Source: Filimonas lacunae
Lineage (GTDB): Bacteria > Bacteroidota > Bacteroidia > Chitinophagales > Chitinophagaceae
Assembly: GCF_002355595.1 (NCBI RefSeq)
Contig: NZ_AP017422.1
Location: 7,196,823 to 7,260,822, forward strand
DNA length: 64,000 bases
Direction: 5' to 3'
A program made the position numbers and the translations under genes. The stretch's first letter is position 1, and each line of letters starts with the position of its first letter. This document shows positions 49,922-57,067 of the stretch, one piece after another. The notes beneath the pieces are model-generated. The model ran no database searches, was not told the DNA's origin, and saw only the letters and a list, made by a program, of their open reading frames with translations.

Positions 49922-50509
49922 ATGAACAAAAGAATGATAGCTGCCGCATTTATGCTGGCAACAGTGGGAACATTTACCTCATGCTCCCGCAAAGTAACCC
50001 GCTTAGATCCTAATGCTACAGTTGATATCAGCGGTTCATGGAATAATACCGATAGCCGCCTGGTTTCTGATGAAATGATCACCGATGCTTTAAGTCGCAA
50101 CTGGATTACCGATTATACACAGCAAGCTGGTAAAAAGCCGGTAGTGATTGTGGGAATGGTTTTAAATAAAAGTCACGAGCATATTGAAGCAGAAACTTTT
50201 ATGAAAGATCTGGAACGTGCTTTTGTAAATGGTGGCAGAGTAACCCTGGTGCAAAGCGGTAAAAAAAGAGAAGAGCTACGTGCAGAACGTGCCGATCAGC
50301 AAACCAACGCTTCTGTATCTACCATGAAAAAGTTTGGCCTGGAATCAGGTGCAGACTATATACTGCAAGGCAGTATCAATTCTATTGTAGATGCCTATAA
50401 ACGCCAGAAAACTGTTACTTACCAGGTAAACCTGGAATTGACCAATCTGCAAACAAACGAAGTGGTTTGGATAGGCGATAAAAAAATTGCCAAGTACGTG
50501 AAGAACTAG
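49922..50509 (+). CDS. lpoB: Penicillin-binding protein activator LpoB-like lipoprotein
   Basis: In gamma-proteobacteria LpoB is an outer-membrane lipoprotein that activates the transpeptidase PBP1B from outside the cell wall. This 195-residue protein starts MNKRMIAAAFMLATVGTFTSC with a lipobox and then shows the LpoB domain: RPVVIVG-like GKKPVVIVGMVLNKSHEHI, DLERAFVNGGRVTLVQSG and YILQGSINSIVD. The fold resemblance is clear, but a PBP1B partner is not in the window. It is followed after 48 bases by the COG3014 gene. Confidence 0.85.
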   Translation: MNKRMIAAAFMLATVGTFTSCSRKVTRLDPNATVDISGSWNNTDSRLVSDEMITDALSRNWITDYTQQAGKKPVVIVGMVLNKSHEHIEAETFMKDLERAFVNGGRVTLVQSGKKREELRAERADQQTNASVSTMKKFGLESGADYILQGSINSIVDAYKRQKTVTYQVNLELTNLQTNEVVWIGDKKIAKYVKN

Positions 50510-50557
50510 GCAATGCCTGTTTTACTCCATCTATTTTGATAACATAACTACATTGAT

Positions 50558-51934
50558 ATGTTCAAGTACAGGCAGGCATGGATAGCATGGCTATTGATGC
50601 CTGTTTTCTTTTCGTGTGCCACCTATCATGAAAGAGCGCAATCGTATTATGATGGGTTACAAACCAATAATTACCAGCAGGCCGAACGTTCACTGGACAA
50701 GAATAAACTCATTCAAGCCAGGAGAAACCGTTTGCTGTATTATATGGAAAAGGGCTACGTGTCGCATTTATTGCACCAGTACGATACCAGCAATACCTAT
50801 TTTAACCTGGCGGATAATTTTACAGAAGGTCCTAGAAACGGCGCCTGGGATATAGCCGTAGGCACATTGACCAACCCCATGATGCAAACTTACCGGGGTG
50901 AAGACTTTGAAATTTTCCTGGTACACTATTACAAGGCATTGAACTACCTGTACCTGGGTAAGAAAGAAGATGCGCTGGTAGAGGCCCGTCGTATTACATT
51001 AAGCAATAACGAGCAGCGCGATAAATTCAATGATAAAAGCAGCCGTTATAGCCAGGATGCATTTGCGCTGATTATACAAGGGCTTTTGTACGAAGGAGAC
51101 AATGACATCAACAATGCCTTTATCTCGTATAGAAACGCCGCAGATTTGTTTTTAAGGCAACCTAACCATACCTATTATGGAGTTGCTTTGCCCCTGCAGT
51201 TGCAGCAGGATCTGTTGCGTATGGCTACCCTGTTAGGATTTACCGATCAGGTAACAGAATATCAGCAAAAATTGGGCATTAGCTATCAGGCCCAACCTGT
51301 GTCTGATGGTGGGGAGTTGGTGCTATTTCTGGAAAACGGAACGGCACCTTATAAAAAGCAGGATGATTACTTTTTTACCCTGATTAAAAATGAAGCCGGC
51401 TTTTTCTTTACCAACAGCAGTAAGCTCATTACGGTACCGGTAAATTTTTCAGTAGGTATTGATGCCAGTAAGCTATCGGTAAGCGATTTCAATGTATTCC
51501 GCCTGGCTATGCCCTCCTATGTAGTGCGTCCATTAGCCAATGCCCAGTTTTCGGTAACGGTAGACAGTGTGGCAATGGGGATGGTAAATACTATTGAAGA
51601 CATTAACTATATAGCCACCAACACACTTAGTGAACGTGCTTTGAAGGATATCTCATTGGCACTAAGTCGCCTGCTGGTGAAAAAGATTGCAGAGAAGCAG
51701 GTGAAGGATAAGAATCAAACAGCCGGGGATATTTTACAGGCAGTAAACTTGCTGGTAGAAAAAGCAGATACTCGTAACTGGCAGTCGTTACCTGCACAGA
51801 TCTCTTATATAAGAGTTCCATTGAAAAAAGGGGAAAATAAGGTAGAGATAAAAACAGGGGGTAATACAGCTGCCACTATCACCGTTCAGGGCAACGGCGG
51901 TTTGCAGTTTTACAATTATCGCCGTATGCAATAA
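50558..51934 (+). CDS. COG3014-like TPR lipoprotein
   Basis: This 458-residue lipoprotein starts MFKYRQAWIAWLLMPVFFSC (lipobox), then helical repeats of TPR type (about 25-250: LLYYMEKGYVSHLLHQYD, FEIFLVHYYKALNYLYLGKKEDA, FALIIQGLLYEG) and a beta-rich C-terminal half. It resembles the COG3014 family, which in several Gram-negative genomes lies beside lpoB, as here. Together they suggest an envelope complex tied to peptidoglycan synthesis. No enzymatic residues are visible. Confidence 0.8.
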   Translation: MFKYRQAWIAWLLMPVFFSCATYHERAQSYYDGLQTNNYQQAERSLDKNKLIQARRNRLLYYMEKGYVSHLLHQYDTSNTYFNLADNFTEGPRNGAWDIAVGTLTNPMMQTYRGEDFEIFLVHYYKALNYLYLGKKEDALVEARRITLSNNEQRDKFNDKSSRYSQDAFALIIQGLLYEGDNDINNAFISYRNAADLFLRQPNHTYYGVALPLQLQQDLLRMATLLGFTDQVTEYQQKLGISYQAQPVSDGGELVLFLENGTAPYKKQDDYFFTLIKNEAGFFFTNSSKLITVPVNFSVGIDASKLSVSDFNVFRLAMPSYVVRPLANAQFSVTVDSVAMGMVNTIEDINYIATNTLSERALKDISLALSRLLVKKIAEKQVKDKNQTAGDILQAVNLLVEKADTRNWQSLPAQISYIRVPLKKGENKVEIKTGGNTAATITVQGNGGLQFYNYRRMQ

Positions 51935-51943
51935 CTATGTTCT

Positions 51944-52366
51944 TTAAAAAGAAGCTGCTTGTTGCTGACCTAATAGGCTTCTTAAAAATAGCCACTGTTT
52001 GTGCAGGTAAGTGTGCTTAACCTGCTTTTCACTGTCTCCATGATGCTGGATATCCAATGCTTTAAAATAAACCAGCCGGGTGGCAGCATCTTCTACTGTT
52101 GCTATTCCGGATAGTTGTAGTGTATACGACATTCCTTTTTTATGAAACTGTAGTTCTGCATCAAAGGTATTCCAGTTGGCAACTGTCAGGGGCAACCGGC
52201 TACAGCAGAAAAACAAAGTGCCGTTTTCATCAAAATCGAAATGGGTAATTAAACTGATAGGCTGTTTACTTCCGTTATCGTCATACACATAAAATATAGC
52301 CTGATCCAGTGCCGCAATCTTTTCGCGGTAATCCAATACATTGAAATCTGTAAAATTCGAGTCCAT
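51944..52366 (-). CDS. Split-barrel flavoprotein (PNPOx-like)
   Basis: This 140-residue cytoplasmic protein has the split-barrel beta pattern of FMN-binding proteins: QAIFYVYDDNGSKQPISLIT, TLFFCCSRLPLTVANWN and AELQFHKKGMSYTLQLSGIATV. The family ranges from pyridoxamine 5'-phosphate oxidases to stress proteins; this is a short, divergent member without clear active-site residues. It stands alone; the COG3014 gene is convergent at nine bases. Function unknown. Confidence 0.7.
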   Translation of the reverse strand: MDSNFTDFNVLDYREKIAALDQAIFYVYDDNGSKQPISLITHFDFDENGTLFFCCSRLPLTVANWNTFDAELQFHKKGMSYTLQLSGIATVEDAATRLVYFKALDIQHHGDSEKQVKHTYLHKQWLFLRSLLGQQQAASF

Positions 52367-52572
52367 AGGGCATACAGTTTAGTTTAACAATGTTCATAGG
52401 TAGTTTGCGTTAAAGCGGCTTTTTAGAGGACAAAGGATTGAAGAGAATCTTACAACTGTAGGGGGTACGTTATTCTTACTCTAATATAGTATTTTTCGGG
52501 TAATAACAGGTTAAAAACTCATTAGAAAATGAGTAGCTGTTACAGTACAAAATGCGCGTATATATAATGGGT
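52367..52572. other. Intergenic region with a nested hairpin
   Basis: This 206-base gap has no gene. It contains a nested inverted repeat: TAACAG (52504-52509) with CTGTTA (52537-52542) enclosing ACTCATT (52517-52523) with AATGAGT (52528-52534). Without a T-run it looks like a structured RNA element or an operator rather than a terminator. Confidence 0.45.
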
Positions 52573-53027
52573 TTATTTGTCTTTAGTATATGCCTGATTG
52601 TTGAATTTTCTCATCACTTTTTGTGGATTAGGATGTACTTCATATCCCCACTTTTCATACAAGCCGTGTGCAGTGGAGGTGGTCAATAACCAGCTGCGTA
52701 TTGTTTGCAGTTCGGGGTGTGCATGCATTACCTCCATTAACCATGCAGATAATCCTCTGCCACGGTATTCCGGTAGTATAAATACATCTATCAGGTAAGC
52801 AAAGGTGGCTTTATCGGTAATCAGGCGGGCAAAACCTACCTGTGTTGTTGGTGATACACGCCAAAGCATAAAGAACCGGCAATTGACTTTTCAACAATAG
52901 ATACCGGTACATCTTTAGCCCAATGCGTTTCGAAGGCAAGAAAGTGATGGATTACTTCGATGTTTAGCAAGGAAGGATCGGTGCTGATGAAATACGCTTC
53001 TTTCTTTGCCTGATAAAAGTTATTCAT
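52573..53027 (-). pseudogene. GNAT acetyltransferase split by a one-base frameshift
   Basis: Two overlapping minus-strand frames (53027-52836 and 52869-52573) make one GNAT N-acetyltransferase. The first part ends ...SIAGSLCFGVYHQQHR and the second continues QVGFARLITDKATFAYLIDVFILP, then EYRGRGLSAWLM, the acetyl-CoA pyrophosphate loop. Joining them with one extra base in the CACCAACAACACAG stretch restores a protein of about 151 residues with the normal order of family segments. The cause is a single-base loss in the genome or a sequencing error. If real, the gene is inactive. Start overlaps the next gene by eight bases. Confidence 0.8.
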
Positions 53028-53610
53028 TGAACAGTTTTTTAAAGAGGGTGTTTTTAGATAAACTGATAATTTCTCCAGGTTGCATGTTACCCAGTTCCAG
53101 TTTTTCTATCCGTTGTCTTATCAACCTTAAGGTAGGAAAACCTACAGCAGCAGTCATACGTCTCACCTGCCTGTTTTTGCCTTCTGTCAAAATCATTTGC
53201 ACCCACGGGGCGGGTATTTCTTTTCTAAAGCGGATAGGTGGATTACGTTCAGGAACAGGTGGTGCAGGCTCTAACAGTTTAACGCGGCAAGGTTTGGTAG
53301 TATACGGTTTACCATCGGGCGTTATTACCACACCCTTTTGCAGGTTGTTGATAGCGGCTGCGTCGATAGCGCCATCTACCTGCACCCAGTATTCTCTTTC
53401 GTGTGCAAAAGAAGGATGCAACAAGCGGTGATTTAAACGCGCATCATTAGTAAGCAGTAACAAACCTTCACTGTCGTAATCAAGACGGCCTACAGGATAT
53501 ACATCAGAAGGAACATCAAAGCAATCTTTCAATGTTTTCTTGTCGGTGTCTTGTGTAGAAAACTGTGATAACACCAGGTACGGCTTGTAAATAATGAAGT
53601 AGTGAGTCAT
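53020..53610 (-). CDS. rRNA pseudouridine synthase, RluE-like
   Basis: This enzyme isomerises a uridine in 23S rRNA to pseudouridine. The catalytic aspartate is in GRLDYDSEGLLLLTND; the RNA-contact segment EGKNRQVRRMTAAVGFPTLRL and the closing PGEIISL are the family signatures for the RluE/RsuA branch. It lacks an N-terminal S4 domain, as is usual for RluE (196 residues). It is upstream of the frameshifted acetyltransferase, with an eight-base overlap. A hairpin lies just before its start codon, see 53614. Confidence 0.9.
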   Translation of the reverse strand: MTHYFIIYKPYLVLSQFSTQDTDKKTLKDCFDVPSDVYPVGRLDYDSEGLLLLTNDARLNHRLLHPSFAHEREYWVQVDGAIDAAAINNLQKGVVITPDGKPYTTKPCRVKLLEPAPPVPERNPPIRFRKEIPAPWVQMILTEGKNRQVRRMTAAVGFPTLRLIRQRIEKLELGNMQPGEIISLSKNTLFKKLFNE

Positions 53611-53613
53611 ATA

Positions 53614-53641
53614 AAATAAAAAATCCCGCAGAAGCGGGATT
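53614..53641 (-). terminator. Terminator-like hairpin in the leader of the pseudouridine synthase gene
   Basis: AATCCCGC (53622-53629) pairs with GCGGGATT (53634-53641), with an AGAA loop, and the minus strand continues with a T-run (53621-53614). It ends only three bases before the ATG of the pseudouridine synthase (53610), so transcription arriving from upstream would be ended in the leader. A second hairpin with related arms lies upstream, see the finding. Confidence 0.7.
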
Positions 53642-54023
53642 ATTATATGGATGGGTTAGTAAGTACGGGAACTTGTATTCCCGACACAATATTAAAAAGA
53701 GTTTTTTCTAACTCAAAAAAAAATGACAAGAATTTTATTCACATTTTTTGTAGAATCTGTGAATTATGTTAAGGGAGGCATGTAATCAGAGGCTGATGAT
53801 GCGAATATAAAGTGTGTAGTGTATGTGCAAAACAAAAAATGATGAGTGGTTGAAACATTGATGAACACTGCATTGTAGCGATTGTTCTTTCATAAAGCGA
53901 TTGCATTTTTTGCGCAGGAGAGAACATGTTATTGATGCGTTTTTAGCGCTTCGTAATGAAACATTAAATTTTCTGTAAGCAACATGTCTATTCCTAACTT
54001 TGCGGCCTAAATAAGTAGAGTTT
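53642..54023. other. Divergent intergenic region between pseudouridine synthase and lpxD
   Basis: This 382-base AT-rich region has no protein gene I can support. On the minus strand it carries CGGGAA/TTCCCG (53665-53682) and GAGTT/AACTC hairpins upstream of the terminator-like element. AGCGATTG occurs twice (53877-53884 and 53896-53903), 19 bases apart. The lpxD box is at 53995. Confidence 0.45.
53995..54002 (+). promoter_or_regulatory. -7 box TAACTTTG for lpxD
   Basis: TAACTTTG matches TAnnTTTG, 21 bases before the lpxD ATG. Confidence 0.5.
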
Positions 54024-54971
54024 ATGAAGTTTCCCGCTCCGGTAACCGTTCAATATATCGCAAACATCATAGGCGCATCCGTTAAAGGCGATGCTTTGGC
54101 ACAAGCTTCGGGTATAAATGAGTTACATCAGGTAGAAGCAGGCGATCTTGCGTTTGTAGATCATCCAAAATATTACAACACCTGTTTAAACAGCGCTGCT
54201 ACACACATCATCATCAACACAAACGAGGTAGAAGTGCCGGAAGGTAAAACCTTGCTGGTAACTGAGCAGCCGTTTGAAGCATATCTTAAGATAGTGAACC
54301 ACTTCAGGCCATTTGTTGCGCCGGTAGAAACCATCAGTAGCACACTGGTAAGGGGTGAAAACACGGTGATTATGCCTAATGTGTTTATTGGAAAGCATGT
54401 TACTATAGGTAGTAACTGTGTTGTTTTCCCCAATGTTACCATTATGGACTACACCGAGATTGGTGATAACGTAGTTATTCAGGCAGGAACGGTAATTGGT
54501 AGTGATGCATTTTATTACAACACCAAAAAGAACCGTGAAGTATGGTATAAAAGAATGGAAAGTTGCGGGCATGTGGTAATTGAAGATTATGTAGAAATAG
54601 GTGCTGGTTGTACTATTGATCGTGGTGTTACAGCAGTTACCCGCATAGGCAGGGGAACAAAGCTTGACAACATGGTACATATTGGACATGATACCGTGGT
54701 GGGCAAAAACTGTTTGTTTGCTGCGCAGGTAGGTATAGCCGGATGCACAGTTATTGAGGATGGCGTTACCCTTTGGGGTCAGGTAGGTGTAAGTAAAACC
54801 CTCACCATTGGTGAGAATGCGGTAGTGCTTGCACAAAGTGGTGTTGCTGGTTCTTTGGAAGGGGGTAAAATTTACTTTGGTTCTCCTGCAGAAGACGCGG
54901 GTATTAAAAAGCGCGAGTTAGTGTGGGTTAAACGTATTCCTGAAATGTGGAATATCCTGAAAGGCAAATAA
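54024..54971 (+). CDS. lpxD: UDP-3-O-(3-hydroxyacyl)glucosamine N-acyltransferase (LpxD)
   Basis: This is the third enzyme of lipid A synthesis. The 315-residue protein has an N-terminal uridine-binding domain (about 1-100, LHQVEAGDLAFVDHPKYY) and a left-handed beta-helix of hexapeptide repeats (about 105-280), with the catalytic histidine in NMVHIGHDTVVG (near 218). The C-terminal helix is short. It is monocistronic between its own box and a terminator. Compare the paralogue-like LpxA: the N-terminal uridine domain decides for LpxD. Confidence 0.92.
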   Translation: MKFPAPVTVQYIANIIGASVKGDALAQASGINELHQVEAGDLAFVDHPKYYNTCLNSAATHIIINTNEVEVPEGKTLLVTEQPFEAYLKIVNHFRPFVAPVETISSTLVRGENTVIMPNVFIGKHVTIGSNCVVFPNVTIMDYTEIGDNVVIQAGTVIGSDAFYYNTKKNREVWYKRMESCGHVVIEDYVEIGAGCTIDRGVTAVTRIGRGTKLDNMVHIGHDTVVGKNCLFAAQVGIAGCTVIEDGVTLWGQVGVSKTLTIGENAVVLAQSGVAGSLEGGKIYFGSPAEDAGIKKRELVWVKRIPEMWNILKGK

Positions 54972-55005
54972 AAATATACTGTTCTGTTGAAAAGTGTACA
55001 ATGGG

Positions 55006-55034
55006 GTCTGCTATAGCAGACCTTATTTTTTTCC
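55006..55034 (+). terminator. Terminator after lpxD
   Basis: GGTCTGC and GCAGACC (55006-55012 with 55017-55023) pair perfectly around TATA and are followed by TTATTTTTTT. It ends the lpxD transcript. Confidence 0.88.
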
Positions 55035-55101
55035 AATAACTTTCGTAATCACAGTGTGTCTCCACTTTTTTATTATGAACACTTTACTGTGTTAAACCAT
55101 T

Positions 55102-56079
55102 CTAGGGAAGTTGGTATTTCTTTTTCAGTTCACCACAAATGTCCGTAATGGAACTACTTAATGCTTTGTAACGGAAGTCGGGTAAAAACTTCAAGAGCTT
55201 GCTGTTATCAAAATACACTTTAGCCTGGGCTGTATGAGCGGTTTCTTTGGTAAGTAAAGGGGCTTTACCGGAAAGCATTCCTTTTACCGCTTCCAATCGC
55301 CATACAATAGCAGCTATCAGTGGGGTTACATTGCGATGCGGCGGACGTTTGCCAAAACACTGTGCCATAGAAGTAAACAACTGTCGATAAGTGATGTTTT
55401 CGGCACTAATGATAAAGCGTTCACCCGAAATGTTGCTGTTCATCAGTCCAACCATGGCTTTTACCACGTCCGCAACATCTACAAATCCGGTAACGCCTTC
55501 TGTATACCAGGGGAATTCTTTGTAGGCTGTTTTAAAAAGTTCTGAAGAACCTTTCTCCCAGTCACCGGCTCCCAGTATAATTACCGGGTTTACAATTACT
55601 GCATTCAACCCTTCCCCTATGCCGCGCCATACTTCCATCTCGGCCAGGTATTTGGTTTTGCCATATTCACTGTTACTGGTTTCGGGCGTCCAGTACATGG
55701 TTTCGTTGATGGTTTCTTTTTCACGAATGCGACCCAGTGCCGCTACTGAACTTACAAACAGCAACTTTTCTACATGGTACAGCAGGCAGGCGTTTACCAC
55801 GTTTTCTGTACCATTTACATTTGTATGTTGTAGTGTCTCTTTTTGCTTAGGATGAAACGATACTATGGCAGCACAGTGATACACCTGTTTAACGCCTTGC
55901 ATGGCTTGCTCCAGACTGATAATATCCAGAATATCGGCCTGCACCCACTCCACTTTTTCTGCCCCTGTAAAAGAAGGAATGGCAGAACGGTAAGTGGCTC
56001 TTATGGGCTGCTGTTGCTGTAATAAAGACTGTATCAGATGAGATCCTACAAGGCCGGTTGCGCCCGTTACAAGTATCAT
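55102..56079 (-). CDS. NAD-dependent epimerase/dehydratase (extended SDR)
   Basis: This 325-residue extended short-chain dehydrogenase begins with the Rossmann loop TGATGLVGSHL (5-15), continues with VYHCAAIVSF and VSSVAALG, and has the catalytic YGKTK (YxxxK). A substrate domain follows in the second half. It resembles dihydroflavonol-4-reductase-like and 3-beta-hydroxysteroid-type members. It is 20 bases downstream of the 3-hydroxyacyl-CoA dehydrogenase on the same strand. Substrate unknown. Confidence 0.88.
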   Translation of the reverse strand: MILVTGATGLVGSHLIQSLLQQQQPIRATYRSAIPSFTGAEKVEWVQADILDIISLEQAMQGVKQVYHCAAIVSFHPKQKETLQHTNVNGTENVVNACLLYHVEKLLFVSSVAALGRIREKETINETMYWTPETSNSEYGKTKYLAEMEVWRGIGEGLNAVIVNPVIILGAGDWEKGSSELFKTAYKEFPWYTEGVTGFVDVADVVKAMVGLMNSNISGERFIISAENITYRQLFTSMAQCFGKRPPHRNVTPLIAAIVWRLEAVKGMLSGKAPLLTKETAHTAQAKVYFDNSKLLKFLPDFRYKALSSSITDICGELKKKYQLP

Positions 56080-56099
56080 AATGCTGTAAATAAAGTTTG

Positions 56100-56951
56100 C
56101 TAAAGGTATTGATAAAAGCCTTTACCTGTTTTGCGGCCTAATTCTCCTGCCGCTACTTTTTGTTGTTGCAGCAAACTGGGTGTAAGTCGTTCTGGCTTAT
56201 CCAGTGCTTCCCACACAATATTGCTTACGGCAAAGTTCACGTCCATTCCAATCATGTCCATCAGGCGAAACGGCCCCATTTTAAAACCGGTGGCTTCCAG
56301 CAGCTTGTCTATCCCGGCTATGTCGGTATGGTGTAATTCCACAATACGCATGGCTTCCAGGTAATAAGGGCGTGCTACACGATTGACGATAAAGCCGGGT
56401 GAATCTTTACAAACAACCGGTGTTTTACCCATGGTTTTAGCCAGTTGAGTAAGCTGATTGATGACCTTACTGCTGCTTTTACTGCCTTTAATTACCTCTA
56501 CCAGTTTCATTACGGGTGCGGGATTAAAAAAGTGTAAACCTGCTACCCTTTCCGGGTTTACCACTTCCTGTGCCAATGCATCAATAGCAATGGAGGAAGT
56601 GTTGGTTGCGAAAATGGTATCGGGTGTATTAAGGGCGGCCAGTTGGTTAAAGAGGGTTGTTTTTGCTTCTTTGTTTTCAATAATGGCTTCTATCACAACG
56701 TTGGCTACGCAGTTTTCCAGTGTGCTGGTAAAGGAGATCCGGGATAGAACAGCAGTTGCTTCGTCGGCTGTTATCTTTCCCTTTTCCACCAGTTTGTCCA
56801 GGCTACTGCTGATAGAAGAGCGGCTTTTGGCAAGCATGTTTTCCTGCATGTCGAACTGAATAGTGGTAAAACCGGCTTGTGCTGCCAGCTGGGCAATACC
56901 ACTTCCCATAGTTCCTGCACCGCATACACAAATAACAGTTGTTTGACTCAT
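56100..56951 (-). CDS. 3-hydroxybutyryl-CoA dehydrogenase
   Basis: This NAD-dependent enzyme of fatty-acid or butanoate metabolism interconverts 3-hydroxyacyl-CoA and acetoacyl-CoA. The 283 residues have GAGTMGSGIAQLAA (about 10-23), IEAIIENKEAKTTLF, LHFFNPAPVMKLVEVI (histidine active site) and DSPGFIVNRV, the signatures of the two-domain family. It lacks the crotonase part of bifunctional FadB. It shares a transcript with the epimerase downstream. A -7 box lies upstream at 56967. Confidence 0.94.
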   Translation of the reverse strand: MSQTTVICVCGAGTMGSGIAQLAAQAGFTTIQFDMQENMLAKSRSSISSSLDKLVEKGKITADEATAVLSRISFTSTLENCVANVVIEAIIENKEAKTTLFNQLAALNTPDTIFATNTSSIAIDALAQEVVNPERVAGLHFFNPAPVMKLVEVIKGSKSSSKVINQLTQLAKTMGKTPVVCKDSPGFIVNRVARPYYLEAMRIVELHHTDIAGIDKLLEATGFKMGPFRLMDMIGMDVNFAVSNIVWEALDKPERLTPSLLQQQKVAAGELGRKTGKGFYQYL

Positions 56952-56966
56952 AGTGTATACTTTTTA

Positions 56967-56974
56967 CAAACATA
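56967..56974 (-). promoter_or_regulatory. -7 box TATGTTTG for the hydroxyacyl-CoA dehydrogenase
   Basis: On the minus strand this reads TATGTTTG, matching TAnnTTTG, 15 bases before the ATG. No clear -33 partner. Confidence 0.4.
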
Positions 56975-57067
56975 CGGCGTTCATAACATACTTACATATT
57001 ATCCACAATGTGTATAACGCGTTTGTAGCCATATAATAAGCTACAGAAGGATGACTATTTTTACATT

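Noticed and set aside
52836-52869. Programmed frameshifting in the GNAT gene
   Set aside because: I found no slippery heptamer or following structure; a lost base explains it better.
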